Origin: Amaurobius ferox
Lineage: Eukaryota > Arthropoda > Arachnida > Araneae > Amaurobiidae
Assembly (NCBI GenBank): GCA_951213105.1
Contig: OX578142.1
Span: 3,612,649 to 3,676,648 of the forward strand
DNA length: 64,000 nt
Direction of reading: 5' to 3'
Position numbers and translations under genes: made by a program. Below the pieces are notes generated by a model, which saw only the letters and a list, made by a program, of their open reading frames with translations, did no database searches and was not told the DNA's origin. Below, in pieces: positions 32,235-44,838 of the stretch (position 1 is its first letter; each line of letters begins with the position of its first letter).

Positions 32235-33505
32235 TCAAATTCCTACCATTTATATACTTTGCATATTTTTAAATTGAGCTATTATTGTCGGCAATTCAGT
32301 CTTTTCATTTTGCTCTCCTACCGATGCAATACTTTCCTCCTGTTTTTCAGTACTTATATCGTTATGTATCTCCAATTTCTTATTTTCTTTCTGTACAGGA
32401 ATTTCAATTTATCTCGGGAACCCTACCCTGTAATTCTTCTCTCCTTTTTTGTTATTATTTAAGGCTCCCACAATCAGTTTAAATTGTCTCTTCTACTAGG
32501 GAAATTTCTATATCCAAACCTTGTATTTACTTCTCTTCCATAATTCCTTTGCGTACCCCTTTCTATATTTCTCTTTTGATTTAAATCCTCCCTATTATAT
32601 CGTTCCCTTGAAAATCTGTTTTGTGTAGGCGGTGATGCGTAGTCATTTCTGTTTTCGTGAAATTCCGTAGGAGGGGCGTGATTTCGCTTGAAATCATATG
32701 TGTCCGGATAGGAGGGGTACGTTCGCTGGTCAACATAAGGATGGGTTGGAAATGAGTGGGGCGGAGTTTGTATTTGATTATTCCAATATGTTCTCGAGTT
32801 GTTTATGTTTTGGTTTTGCTTAAATTTATCCGCTGAATATATTCGGCACTCTCTCATAAAATGTCCCTGTTTATTACAGTAATGGCATGTTAAAATTTTC
32901 TTTGGTTGTGTCGTGGGAATTTGTACCTTTTCTTGAATTTTTAATGCGTTCATCTCTTGGGTTATAGAATTTAAAATGTGTGTGTTAAATTCCCGTTGTT
33001 CTTTGCGGAGTGTCTCGATTTCCTGTCTATATGTGGCACTGTTTATATTTGCAGTTATCGCTGCTAAATTTGCCTGCTCCAAGTTTGTAGCAATTTTTAC
33101 AGCCTCATCAAAATTTTGCGCATTAGTTTTAATTATCTCCTTCTGGAATTCTGGTGTTACTGCCTCTAAAAATTTGCTTAACCGTAATTTATCAATAATC
33201 TGTTGTGTAGATTCGTTGTGTTCTGTGTCACCAATGTAATTTAACGTTAGTTTTGTGATTCTATGTGCCAGTTGCTTGATCGTTTCTCCTTGTATCTGTT
33301 TCGCGGTAGTGAAGAAGATTTGGTTCGTTGTTACGTTACGTTTCTCTGTAAAAAACTCTAATAATCTTTTCTTAAATTTTTCAAAAGATGTTTCTCTTCT
33401 TAGTTCCTGTGACCCTATATAAAATTTTCTTGCATTCCCTCTTAACCGGGATTTGACGATTGCCAGCTTCTCCTCCTCTGACCAATTCCCTAATATCCTC
33501 CATAC
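32235..33505 (-). pseudogene. gag: Second Gypsy gag, truncated at both ends
   Basis: Read on the minus strand from about 33505. It starts inside the capsid core at GNWSEEEKLAIVKSRLR, clearly homologous to the gag at 11.3-12.2 kb but a different lineage. A stretch equivalent to the QNFDEAVKIATNLEQANLAA region follows. The zinc knuckle CHYCNKQGHFMREC is intact here. Then comes an Arg/Asn/Pro-rich tail ending at 32474. Beyond that stop, readable codons continue to about 32235 (QKENKKLEIHNDIS, ASVGEQNEKTELPTIIAQF), matching the lead-in to the protease of the first element. They stop before the active site. The 29-codon repeat array of the first copy is absent. The N-terminal end is cut by the family-A LINE. 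Confidence 0.85.
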
Positions 33506-34909
33506 ACATAATCAGGGGTATCAAGGTAAGAAAGTCGCCCGGCCTTGATGGTATCAGCAATCGCATCATCAGGAATCTTCCTATTATTTATCTATGCTGG
33601 TTGACCGTGCTTATTAATCGTATGCTCGAGTATCGCTTTTTCCCCCAAAGTTGGAAAACTGCCGTTATTATTCCCTTAGCCAAAAATAATCTAAATTTAA
33701 CCCTAGCAGAAAGCTACAGACCTATAAGCTTGCTATCAAGCTTATCCAAAATTTATGAATTGACGTTTGGATAGTTTCTGCAGACTGAATAATGTTTTAA
33801 TTCCTGATCAGCAAGATTTTCGGTCTGCTCATTCCACGCAATCCCAACTTTTGCGTGTAGTCGAAACTATCCACGAAAACTCTTCCAACAGGCAGTACAC
33901 CAGCATAGTATTTTTTGATATTAAAAAAAGCGTTTGATAAAACGTATATTCCTGGTCTTATTTCCAAGTTGGTGCGGCTTGGCATTTCGGCTCAACTTCT
34001 GGCGATCATCAACTCGTATCTCACTAATCGTTCCTTCCGCGTACGGGTTGATCAATATCTCTCTTCTCTTCGACCAATCAGGGCCGGTGTTCCACAAGAG
34101 GGAAACCTCAGCCCCTTGTTATTCAACATCTACATCAACGACTTACCAAAGACACCCCAAGTTAAGCTGGCTGTCTTTGCAGACGACACAGCACTGATTG
34201 CACGCAGTTGTTCACCTCACAAAGCTATCAACACACTCCAAAGCTATATCAAGCATAACCTTGAGCACTGGATCGTGACCTGGAGAATCAAAATTAATGC
34301 TTCCAAGAGTGCATTTTCAGTGTGCATTTTCAAACCCAACTACCGAGAAGTTAATAATAATTTCATTTTAAAAATCTTTGAAGAACCCATCCCCTTCTGC
34401 AACTCTGTGAAGTATCTGGGGTTACCCTTGACTCCCATATGCTTTTCAGCAAGCATATCGCAGAAAAGCTTAAAACTACTAAGAAAACCTACTCCGCCTT
34501 CATCCCTCTTCTCGGTAGAAAGTCCCACCTTTCCACCCATAATAAGCTTATTATCTACAACCAAATCATCGCACCAGCGTCTTTGTATGCCTGTCCTGTC
34601 TAGGGTTCGGCTGCAAATACGCACATCGAGAAATTGCAAGTATTCCAAAACAAAGCATTACGATGCATTGTGAATGCTCTTCGATTTGTACAAAACGAAG
34701 TCATTCACCATGACCTCAAAGTCTCTAAAGTTGTAGAACAGATTAAGCGATTCACTCGAAATTTCTACAAGAAGAATTCAAGCAAATCATGTTTGAGAGA
34801 CACAGACCAAAACTACAACAACACTTCCCTTAGTTATCTAAGGAAGCGGCGTCCGAGGAATCTTCTGGTTGGACCGTTAAAAGAGCCCTGGAAAAAGTCG
34901 AGGTTTTAG
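33506..34909 (+). pseudogene. Jockey-like LINE family A, ORF2 reverse transcriptase (copy 1)
   Basis: 5'-truncated within the RT fingers, beginning at about VRKSPGLDGISNRIIRN. It keeps SWKTAVIIPLAKN and the ESYRPISLLSSLSKIYE motif. After frameshifts near 33775 and 33920 it continues with KKAFDKTYIPGLISK, RAGVPQEGNLSPLLFNIYIN and the catalytic FADDTAL (about 34177-34197). WRIKINASKS follows, then after another shift near 34430 the C-terminal QNKALRCIVNA and HDLKVSKV block, ending at 34909. The RAGVPQG loop has Glu for Gly. It abuts the Gypsy gag at 33505, implying insertion or recombination there. Confidence 0.88.
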
Positions 34910-35364
34910 TCCCCCCAATCTGGTGTCACTTCGATGAATTCGATCTACATGACGGCGACAGATGGCGCCACTGCTTCGCCCGCTCGTCAGTAGATCAAAA
35001 ACCCACTGGCATGGCACGATTGCTTATTAGCTAGCTTCTCCCGACGCCAGCCACTCGCGTACATTATTTATATTATATTTCATTGTAAATTATAGTTTTG
35101 TCGTTGTATCTAGACTTATGCTCTCATGGTCTGTTGTAATAAAACTTTTCTGGACTCTGGTATCTCCAGGTCTGAGCTTCCCCCTTTTTGTTACCTCTAC
35201 TAGGCAGTCAGCAGACATCATAGACGACAACATCTATAAGCCACGTCCTGTACAGGAACGACATACAACCAAAATAATGTTGAACATTATAAAAATCGGA
35301 CATTCATCCAACAAATTCGATGTGGAGATAAGTGCCCCGAAATGTTTCGTCCTGGCTTGGTTTG
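34910..35364 (+). other. LINE family A 3' untranslated region and flank
   Basis: Follows the family-A stop. It includes GACGGCGACAGATGGCGCCA and AATAAAAC at about 35138-35145, which may mark the 3' end. After about 35190 the sequence is unassigned; the open frame through 35118-35498 crosses into the foldback arm and is not believed. Confidence 0.4.
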
Positions 35365-38027
35365 GCCACCCGGTTTCTTCGTTTCAAGATGGTGTTTGTT
35401 TACATTTGGTGTCGAGCGTGCGTATGAGGGTACATTCAAATTTTAAGATAAGAGAAACATTTAAAATGATTGAAACTTGTTTGAAATATAATTATTAATG
35501 TCAATCTACGCAATAAGTTACCTTTTAGCGCTAGATAAATTCTGATGCAGATATTGCTGTAATTATATACGCATTATCTGTATATGAGATATTTTTCTGG
35601 ATTGGCATTCCCAACAAACTGGTCAGCAATTCCTATACCTGCATGTGTTTCTTTTTAGTTTAAATTATTACAATTTAGTTTAAATGATTTTGAGCTAAAT
35701 TCTCTATATTTCTTTTTTATAAGAGTATGTGTCATTTCGTTGAATGACGTATGTATCATTTCGTTGATGCACTTAATAATATTTCACATGATGTCATTAT
35801 ACTTCTGTCTATATCCACTATTATGAGATACATATTTTTAACAGTTGTCATTAGGACAAATAAAACTGCAGAATCTTTCAAATCAAAATTAACAGGAATT
35901 AACTATCAAAATTGAAGTGTTGAAAAACTCTTTCAATTGATACCAAGTTTGATAATGTGCCCCCCGATGGACTAACTTATCCCCTACCCCTCGAGGGGGC
36001 TAATAACGCCACAAATACAGAAATTGTATTGCGACTATTGTATACTATAATGATTGAAACTATTAAGTTTCGTGATCACTAAACCACAAATAACCCTTTT
36101 TATGAATGCTTATGTGAAATATTGACCTATACTGCTATGTTAAGAAAATAGAAAATTTTGAATGTTTTTTTTAATTTCTAGTTTTCGTTCGTATTTAATT
36201 TTTTTTATCTAGTTCAAGATTTTCCGTTATCAAAGCAGAATTTAAAATTTCGGGAAAATCCATTAATATATGCGGCAGCTATTGTGTACACAAGAAATCG
36301 ACAACAGTCAGCAGGACATCACTCTAAAAATAGTGAAAACATGTTTAGGAGAAACAATATTTTCTTAATAACTGCGATTATTCTTTATTTTATTACAGGT
36401 AACTATCCATGTTTTAAATTTTTAAGCATAGTTGTTATGGAGATATTAATAAAAATACACAAAAATTATCCTTCAATAAAAATAGCATTTAACAGATTAT
36501 TTAATATGAAGAAAGTTATTGCCTGGGCATAGCAATTAAATAGTTTCTATTCTGTAAAAAGTATTTATTTTTAAAATGCATTTATTAAATAATTTTATCT
36601 AGATTTTATTTCCGCTATAATTCTGTCCAGTGAGTCCAAATTCTTATATATTGTTTATTTTTTATAGGAAAATTAAGTGTTATAACAGGTTTATTGAAAA
36701 CTGAATATTAATAACTTAATTGAATGCTTTAGTAGCAAATTTTGTACTATATTGCAACGTCGCACATTTCATATTTGAAAATTACGTCAGTTGCGATATA
36801 GTACAAAATTTGCTAACACGTACAACATGAGTTAATTTTCAAAAATATTACAAACATGTACCATATTTGGGTTGAGTAAGTAAACAGAAATGTTAAAGTG
36901 TAATTTGTTTGAAATGAAATGTTAAAGTGTTTTCTCTTTTGTTATCAGCACCCATCAAATTGTGTACATTTACTTTCTCATACAATGTAACATAGCATAG
37001 AGTAAGCATTATTTACTCAAAAATTTTTGAATTTGATATTTTGATGCCACTATATGTTTTAGGATCTCCTGAACACTATTTGGCTATTTTTGGAGTGACG
37101 TCCGCCTGTCTGTGGTCGATTTCTTGTGTACAGGATAGCTGCCACATATATTAATAGATTTTCACGAAATTTTAAATTCTGCTTTGATAACGGAAAATCT
37201 AGAACTAGATAAAAAAATAAAATGCGAGCGAAAATTAAAAATTAAGAAAAACATTCAAAATTTTCTATTTTCTTAACATGGCAGCATAGGTCAATATTTG
37301 ACATAAACATACATAAAAAGGGTTATCTGCGGCTTAATGATCACGAAACTTAATGGTTTCAATCATTATAGCATATAATAGTCGCAATACAATTTCTGTG
37401 TCCGTGGGGTTATTAGCCCCCTTGGGGGGGGGGGTAACTTAGCCCATCTGGGGGCACATTATCAAACTTAGTATCAATTGAAAGAGTTTTTCAAACCTTT
37501 AATATTGATAGTTAATTCCTGTTAATTTTGATTTGAAAGATTCTGCAGTTTTATTTGTCCTAATGACAATTGTTAAAAATATGTATCTCATAATAGTGGA
37601 TATAGACAGAAGTATAATGACATCATATGAAATATTATTAAGTACATGCATCATTCAACGAAATGATACATACTCGTATTAGGAAATATAAAGAATTCAG
37701 CTCAAAACCATTTAAGCTAAATTATAATAATTTAAACTAAAAAAAACACATGCACTGCAAGAATTGCTGACTAATTTATAGGAAATGCCAATCCAGAAAA
37801 ATATCTCATACAGATAATGCGTTTATAATTACAGCAACATCTGCATCAGAATTCATCTAGCGCTAAAAGGTAACTTAATGCGTTTATTGACATTAATAAT
37901 TACATTTCAAACAAGTTTCAATCATTTTAAATGTTTCTGTTATCTTAAAAGTTAAAAGTACCATCATATGCACGCGAAACACCAAATGTAAACAAACGCC
38001 ATCTTGAAACGAAGAAACCGGGTGGCA
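35365..38027. mobile_element. Foldback element with ~900-950-bp inverted arms
   Basis: 35365-36310 is the diverged inverted complement of 37095-38027. Matching landmarks are CCACCCGGTTTCTTCGTTTC, AGCGCTAGAT, and TTTCGTGATCACTAAACCAC against its complement. Further matches are AACAGGAATTAACTATCAA and the GTGTACACAAGAAATCGAC / GTCGATTTCTTGTGTAC pair. Arms differ by scattered substitutions and small indels. A second hairpin sits in the middle (36732-36818, TAGCAAATTTTGTACTATAT pairing). No transposase is visible. Target duplication is not clear. Confidence 0.8.
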
Positions 38028-40329
38028 GAAAACCTGTTTGGCGCTCTAAGCCGGTCGATGTACAGCCGGTCGATCTTCTTTCTCGCCAACCTGAACATTT
38101 CAGGGGTGTAATCGAGGAATAGATCGGTACCCGAACAGAACATGCCATTCATGTAAATCGCCCTGATTTGCATATTGTGAGGGCGCTGCCGTCAACGGTT
38201 GTGTTCCGGAGCGTACCCATCACTGTGTATATATGCTAGGACGCATTCTCAGTTACTTATGCAAATAATATACATATAAAGAAGGGCAGCTTCCATTGGG
38301 CTAATGTAAACACGAAATCCGGCGCATGCGCTATGAGAATTTGACGGAGGTAGGCAGAGAAAACATCATTCCGGGGCCGCAATGCGTTGCACTTTAGCTT
38401 TTCCTCCTGTATTTTTTTTAATGCCTACGAAATCTTTTTGTACAAGACTTTGTAACATAAAATATTTTTTCCTTTTTCTTTTCTGCGGTATTGTAAGAGT
38501 AATAATACTGATGTGATTTCAGTGTAGACTATTTTTTCAACGATTATGAAAAACTGATTACGTTACATATTCCTTTCTCATAAATTTTGTATAACATGAT
38601 TTGTTAAATTTACAAAACAAACACATTCAGTTTTTCCTTAAATTTAGTAAAAATCAAAATATTACCGTACTGTATGAATAAACTACTTTGCTTTAAATGA
38701 TCGAGAGATCAAAATTGTTCCTATAACATGGAAAAGTATTTTATGTTATGAAGAAATTCAAAAAGAGTATGGAATGCATTTGTTTTTCAAATGCCGAAAA
38801 TTTAAAATTATATTTTCTGAATTTGTTTTAAAATATTCACATTAATTTCATATTGATAGAAACATTAGTTTTTTCACAGATTGTAAAATACATTGAAAAC
38901 AGATGTTATTTACTTATTGATAAAAAAATTAGAATAAAATTTACAAATTAGTGAAATATGTGAATTTTTCCTTAACGAAAAGGAAAACCTAATCAATCCT
39001 TTGCCTTCACTTATGAAATGGTATAAAAATTATTTTTAACAGATTATTGTTTTATATATATTCCTTAATTTTAATAAATGTAAAGAAAAAAAATTAAGGG
39101 TATAAACATATTTCAAATAATTTTAATTCATAATCAAATTAGTTTTGCAAGGATAACTCAAATTTGTATATTTTGAGTGACAACATTAACATATAGCTTT
39201 AAAATATATGAAAGTTTCAATCTACTATTCTTTGATTGAAAAATGAAGAAAATAAGATTACTTTACACCGACCCCTTTATAATCAAAAATCCAATTAGCA
39301 GATTAGATAAAAATAAAATTTCAGCATTTTGAATTCAAAATTTATAAACTATTTTTAATTTTGCTTAAAATTTAACACAACCAAAAAATACTAAATTGTA
39401 TGAATTGAATATGTTGCTTAAATGATTGAGGGGCCAAAATTTTTAAGCAACGGCAACGTTTCAGAAAATAAACAGTCATTCCACTCTTTATTTTATCAAA
39501 TAATCCATATAAGAAAAAGTGTTGTAAATTAATGTATTTGGAGACTCATTAAAATCAGTAGAAATTAAAAATATAGCATAGTCATTTCACAGTATAAATA
39601 ATCTAAAAGTATTTTATTTCTAATGCTATCTGCTTCAACACTTCCAGCAAACAGACTGAACAGACAGTTTCAGCCTGAACAGACAGAAAATTAAAAATAA
39701 TTCTATCTCAAACAAGCTAATCAACTGGCTTGTGTCAAGCTATTCTAATCAACTGGCAGTAGATTAGTAGAATCAAAAGTTCTAAGTATACAAATGAATA
39801 AATATAATCATGAAAAGAATCCTAAACGACAAGATCTCTTATTTCTAAAGGTGTTTATTGTGATTACATATGCATACTAAATAAAACAACAGATTAAATA
39901 CTTTTAGGATAGAAATAATTCAGGTACCTTTTGTGTTTCCAAGAAACTCAGCAAATTGGTCATTTTAAAACAATTACAATCGGAAAATCAAATGCACACA
40001 GCCCAGAATTGTAATACACGATTAAATACATGTCAACCATGTAAAAGAAGTGACAAAAATATTAAATTAACAGCTTAAAATTCTAATAAATTCAGACCAC
40101 GTGGAAACACAACACACACACATTGACTTCTGATGAAGAAAAGAAATAACTCATTTCTTTCCCTCTGATTGGCTGCTTGGTACACAACTATTTTCCCGAG
40201 CTAATGCGCAAGCTTCACGGGAGTTGGAGTGAGAGCCAAGCCAAGACACTTGCTTACGGCCTTCCTGGGACCGAAGGTCCCTCACGGCCACATCGAATGT
40301 ATAAATGTCCACTGTAGATGGTTTTTTCA
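38028..40329. other. Stretch without a recognised gene
   Basis: A GC-richer patch (38030-38400) is followed by about 1.7 kb of very AT-rich DNA. The GC patch contains a perfect GCGCATGCGC palindrome (38332-38341). At 40140-40310 there is another GC-richer patch with GATTGGCTGC. No coding exon is recognised in either. Confidence 0.4.
38332..38341. promoter_or_regulatory. NRF-1/Ewg-type palindrome GCGCATGCGC
   Basis: A perfect GCGCATGCGC match in otherwise AT-rich DNA, within a local GC-rich patch. This is the recognised binding sequence of NRF-1-family factors at many promoters. No start site, exon or TATA box can be tied to it, so function is speculative. Confidence 0.2.
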
Positions 40330-40662
40330 GTAAAAAGACCTGGCAGGCTAATAGAGACCCTACCCTCAAAAGGGAGCTTAACAGACTCACGTGGAAAGTC
40401 AGGGATAAAATTGTCGCAGAAAAGCAGCAACAGTACAAAAAGTTAATTGAATCCCTTAGTCCGGAAGACGTATCGCTCTGGCAATTCGCTAAAAGACTCA
40501 GAAAACCTCAAATTAAACTCCCGCCATTAATAGATGGCGTTAAAATCGCGTACTCAGACGAAGAAAAAGCAGAGGCGCTTGCTAGGCATTACGAAAAGCA
40601 ATTTGAACCAAACCACGATCTAATGTGTCAGGAAACCCTAAGAATGTTTAGGCAAACTCTAG
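40330..40662 (+). pseudogene. Jockey-like LINE family B, fragment (copy 1)
   Basis: Encodes the linker between endonuclease and RT of family B: KTWQANRDPTLKRELNRLT, VAEKQQQYKKLIESLSPEDV, KRLRKPQIKLPPLIDG and the segment ending MCQETLRMFRQTL. It matches 49.8-50.2 kb and 62.9-63.3 kb closely. It stops abruptly at 40662 against the minus-strand family-A LINE. Confidence 0.88.
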
Positions 40663-42900
40663 CCATCAGTCGCCGCCCGGCGGGCTAGGTTAGGAAACAC
40701 CTATCTGGGGCGCTTCCACGGGGGCGCCGTAGGCCCGGAAAGAAGGTGTCTAGGCCTTCTTTTCCTAAGATAGGAAGGTGTGGAAGTGTCGTAGCTACTA
40801 TCCACGTTTCTCAGGCAGGATTTGCTAGTGTTTTTCCTGAAAAAATTTAGTGAAGTTTTCCGAAACTGCTCAGCAACGTGTGGGTATTTAAGATCGTGGT
40901 GTATCATCTCGTTCTGTACAAACCAGGGTGCATTTACAATGCAGCGTAACACTTTATTTTGAAAGACTTGCAATTTCTCTATGTAACTTTCTGCAGCCGA
41001 CCCCCAGACAGGATAAGTATACAAAAAGCCAGGTGCTATGATTTGTTTGTAGATGATCAATTTATTGTAGAGGGACAGATGAGATTTTCTACCAAGAAGT
41101 GGGAGGAGGGCTCTGAAGGTTTTATTAGCAGATTCCACTTTCTTATTGATATGCTCACTGAAAAGCATTTTGTCGTCGAGAGTGACGCCTAGATACTTGA
41201 CAGATGATATAAAGGAGATCGGATCATTGAAGATTTTAAGGGAGAAGTTATGTCTAAGTTCTTGGTAGTGCGGGCGAAAAATGACGACTGCACTCTTGGT
41301 CGGATTAATTTTGATTCTCCAGATCACGAGCCAGTACTCAAGGCTATTCTTTATGTAACTTTGGAGTGTATTAATAGCGTTGTGTGGTGAAGAGCTTCTT
41401 GAAATCAGGGCTGTGTCATCTGCAAAGATGGCCAGATGTACTTGAGGGATCCTAGGAATGTCATTAATGAACAGATTGAACAGGAGCGGACTAAGATTTC
41501 CGCCCTGGGGCACTCCGGCTCTGATTGGCCGAAGAGAAGAGTAGGATTGTTCAACTCGTACGCGGAAAGAACGTTTAGCAAGATACGAGTTGCTGTGAGC
41601 CAAAAGTTGTGTCGAAATACCAAGTCGGACCAGCTTGGTTAGCAGAACCGGAATAAAAGTTTTATCAAAAGCCTTGCTTATGTCGAAAAATACTATGCTG
41701 GTAAACTGCTTGTTGGTAGAGTTTTTGTTAATAGTTTCCACTACACGCATGAGTTGGGAATGCGTGGAAAAATCAGATCGAAAGCTGTACTGTTCAGGAA
41801 TTAAAATATCTTTTGATCTGCAGAAACTAGTCAAACGTCTAAGCAACACTAACTAGAAAATTTTGGAAAAGCTTGATAGACGACTAATTGGTCTGTAGCT
41901 TTCTGCTAAATTAGGATTTTGGTTAATTTTGATCAGAGGGATGACGTCAGCAGTCTTCCAACTCTGGGGAAAGTAGCGAAGATCCAACATATGATTTAAG
42001 AGCACGGTGAGCCAGCACTCATAAGAAAGGGGAAGGTTTTTCAGCATTCTGTTGCTGATTTTATCAAAGCCGGGTGATTTCTTCACTTTGAAGCTATATA
42101 TGATGTGATGAACTTCAGCCAGGTGTATGGGATCAAGGTCGTTTGGTGCTTGTACGTTAAGTGCATTCTGATTGGTCTGTTGGAAATCGTGTAAAGCGCC
42201 TGTGTAAAGATGGCTGAAATTAGGGTCTTCATGTGGTGAAAATTGGAGTTCCAAGCTGTCTGCAATAGCATTAGTTTTTTCCTCCGCAGTCTGGGCGAGA
42301 GAGTGTTGACCATTAATAGGCGGAATTGTTGTTCTCGTGGTTCTCATGTTTTTAGCTATTCGCCAGAAACTGTGATTCGTGGCTGTGAGTCCCTCAAGGT
42401 GAGTACGCCAGCGTTGCTGGGTGTGAGTTCGAATCATAGACTTGATCTCGCTATGAAGTTTACGGAGTTGCGCACCAAATGGAGGATACCTACTGCGCTG
42501 CCAATCTCTCCGTAACCGATTACGCTGCTTAATTTTGCCTTTGATATCACTCGGGAGCGAGAGATAATTCGGTCGTGAATGATTTGGTTTCGAGGCTGCA
42601 GCTACCGCCTCTAGCAGTAAGTGATTAAAATCTAGGACGCTTTTATCAATGTCGTCCGTGCTGGTAATTTTGAGAGGGGTCAGTACTAAAATTATTAAGA
42701 ATGTGACGAAAATCGTCCCAATTTGTAAATAGCTCCACCGGGTAGTCCAAAGATAAACTATTAAATTAAGGGTCAGTATTACAAGAAGGTGATCAGACAT
42801 CAGTTTATCATCGACGCTGATCGTATGATGGAAAGGAATATTTCTGAAAAGAGCCAAATCAATTATGGTTGGAGTCCTTCCTGTAAAGAAGTGAGTGGGG
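40663..42900 (-). pseudogene. Jockey-like LINE family A, ORF2 (copy 2), nearly complete RT
   Basis: The minus frame 42857-41853 holds the end of the endonuclease (KLMSDHLLVI) and the linker with KQRNRLRRDWQRSRYPPFG. It ends with the RT fingers (SFKVKKSPGFDKISNRM, FPQSWKTADVIPL, ESYRPISRLSSFSKIF). One stop near 41852 separates it from a 382-codon frame (41849-40701). That frame carries FFDISKAFDKTF, the RAGVPQGGNLSPLLFN loop, catalytic FADDTALI, KYLGVTLDD and the C-terminal QNKVLRCIVNAPW block. RT motifs are intact within each part, so this is the youngest-looking family-A copy. The 5' part of the endonuclease and ORF1 are absent. Confidence 0.9.
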
Positions 42901-42941
42901 GTGGGTGGAGCTACGATCCTAAAGTTGGCGCACTGGGTTTA

Positions 42942-44783
42942 GCCACTAATAGATGGCGCTAAAATCGCGTACTCAGATGAAGAAAAAGCCGAGGCGCTTG
43001 CTAGGCATTACGAAGAGCAATTTGAACCAAACCACGATCTAATGTGTCAGGACACCCTAAGAATGGTTAGGCAAACACTAAACAATTTCAGGAACTCCCC
43101 GGTCACGGCTGAGATTAACCCAGCCACCTTGCATGAGATAATAGAAATTATCAAAAACCTTAAAAACCGTAAAAGCCCAGGGCACAACAATATCAGCAAT
43201 ATCGCGGTAAAAAACCTACCATTAAATATTATACTTTACTTGACCATCCTAATAAATAAAATACTAAAACTACATTATTTCCCCAAAGAATGGAAGGAAG
43301 CGATAATTATACCTATTCATAAACCAGGTGAGGATGTCACAATTCCAGCCAACTACAGACCAATTAGCTTGCTACCGACACTTAGTAAAATTACTGAGAA
43401 AATAATACTTAAGAGACTGAACACGCACCTTAGTGAGAATGACATTAACATTCCGGAGCAGATTGGACTTCGGCCAAAACACTCCACCCCTCATCAATTG
43501 CTGAGAGTAGTAGAGTACATATCTTCTGGATTTAATAGTAAGACACCCACAGATGCAATTTTCCTGGATATACGAAAAGCATTTGATAAAGTGTGGCAGT
43601 GTAGATTAGCATACAAATTGATCACTCTAAAAGTCCCTGACGCATTAGTCAAACGTTTAATCTCATACTTAAAGAACAGACACTTTCAAGTCAGAATTAA
43701 AGATAGCTTATCTACACCCAAGCTCATAAAAAGCAGTGTACCGCAAGGATCCATCCTCAGCCCGACACTTTTTAACATATACCTGAATGACATCCCCAGG
43801 ACTCCAAACACCGAGCTGGCACTCTATGCAGACGACAGTGCGATACTTGCAAAACACACTTACCTCTCAGTAATGCACACACAGCTACAACAACAATTAG
43901 ACATACTCCAAACATGGCTGGAAAAATGGCGAATAAAATTAAACTCCAATAAATGTCATTGGATCTACTTCTCTAGGAAGCATAAACCCCGCCGCCTTTG
44001 TATATAAACAACCATGCACTACGTGCGGAAAAATCAACCAAATACCTAGGTGTAACGATAGACTCCCACCTAACCTGGAAATTGCACGTAACAGATATAA
44101 TCAAAAAAGCGCATATGGTCACTGGAGCCCTATGCCCAATGATAGGAAACGGAAATCTTATATCAAAATATCGGTTATCAAAATAAGCTACTAATCTACA
44201 AATCGGTCATCCGCCCGGGAATGCTGTATGCAGCACCCGTATGGGGATATGCCTGTAAAACTACCATAGACTCCTTAGAAACAAGATAAAATAAAATCCT
44301 TAGGTGTATCAGGAAAGCCCCTAGATATTTAAGGAACTCGGTGATTAGAAAACACTTTAAAATAAAAACCGTGAGGTCCCAAATTAAAAAGCTAGCGTTA
44401 AAATTCTACGACAACCTGCCTTCAGTTCCAAATGAACTATTATTCAATCTGCATGACTATGATCATCGCAAGGCCAAATCTCCTAAGAGACCCCGCGCTG
44501 TACTTAACATCGATAATCGGAATTAAAAACCCAAACAGCTGAAATTAAATAAAAATCGTGATCAATGTTTTCTTACAAAAATATTCTAAATTCTAAACTG
44601 CCAAATTGCCAGGTAACCCTTAGATCTGCATCAACCCCCCCAAACTGCTTAAACTCTAAATGTGCAACAAACTGCCACACTAGGAGCTAGGTCAAATAAT
44701 AAAAAGTAGTAAATAAAAACCTCGAACCTCCAACCACGGGTCAATGAATTAATGTCACAGTTTGATGATAAGAGCCACATATT
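42942..44783 (+). pseudogene. Jockey-like LINE family B, ORF2 (copy 2)
   Basis: Starts within the linker (LIDGAKIAYSDEEKAEAL). From 43042 it gives a 321-codon RT frame with NRKSPGHNNISNIAVKN, PKEWKEAIIIPIHK, the ANYRPISLLPTLSKITEK motif, DIRKAFDKVWQ, SSVPQGSILSPTLFN and catalytic LYADDSAIL (about 43825). Frameshifts near 44000 and 44180 move the C-terminal part (STKYLGVTID; IRKHFKIKTVRSQIKK) into other frames, ending 44526. The 3' UTR runs to about 44783 and carries CGAACCTCCAACCACGGGTC, shared with copies 3 and 4. Confidence 0.9.
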
Positions 44784-44838
44784 GAGATTGGAGATTAAAG
44801 GCGCTTAGCGCCTGGTGCTCTGTCCTGTACGATATTCT
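44783..44838. repeat. Inverted repeat flanking the family-C fragment, left copy
   Basis: GAGATTGGAGATTAAAGGCG through CCTGTACGATATTCT is repeated in inverse orientation at 46112-46171. Both follow the 3' UTR of a family-B LINE, so the ~58 bp are probably the true family-B 3' end. The segment contains a GGCGCTTAGCGCC stem. Confidence 0.75.

Noticed and set aside
35118..35498. 126-codon frame after LINE A
   Set aside because: It spans LINE 3' UTR, unassigned DNA and a foldback arm, so it is a chance fusion.
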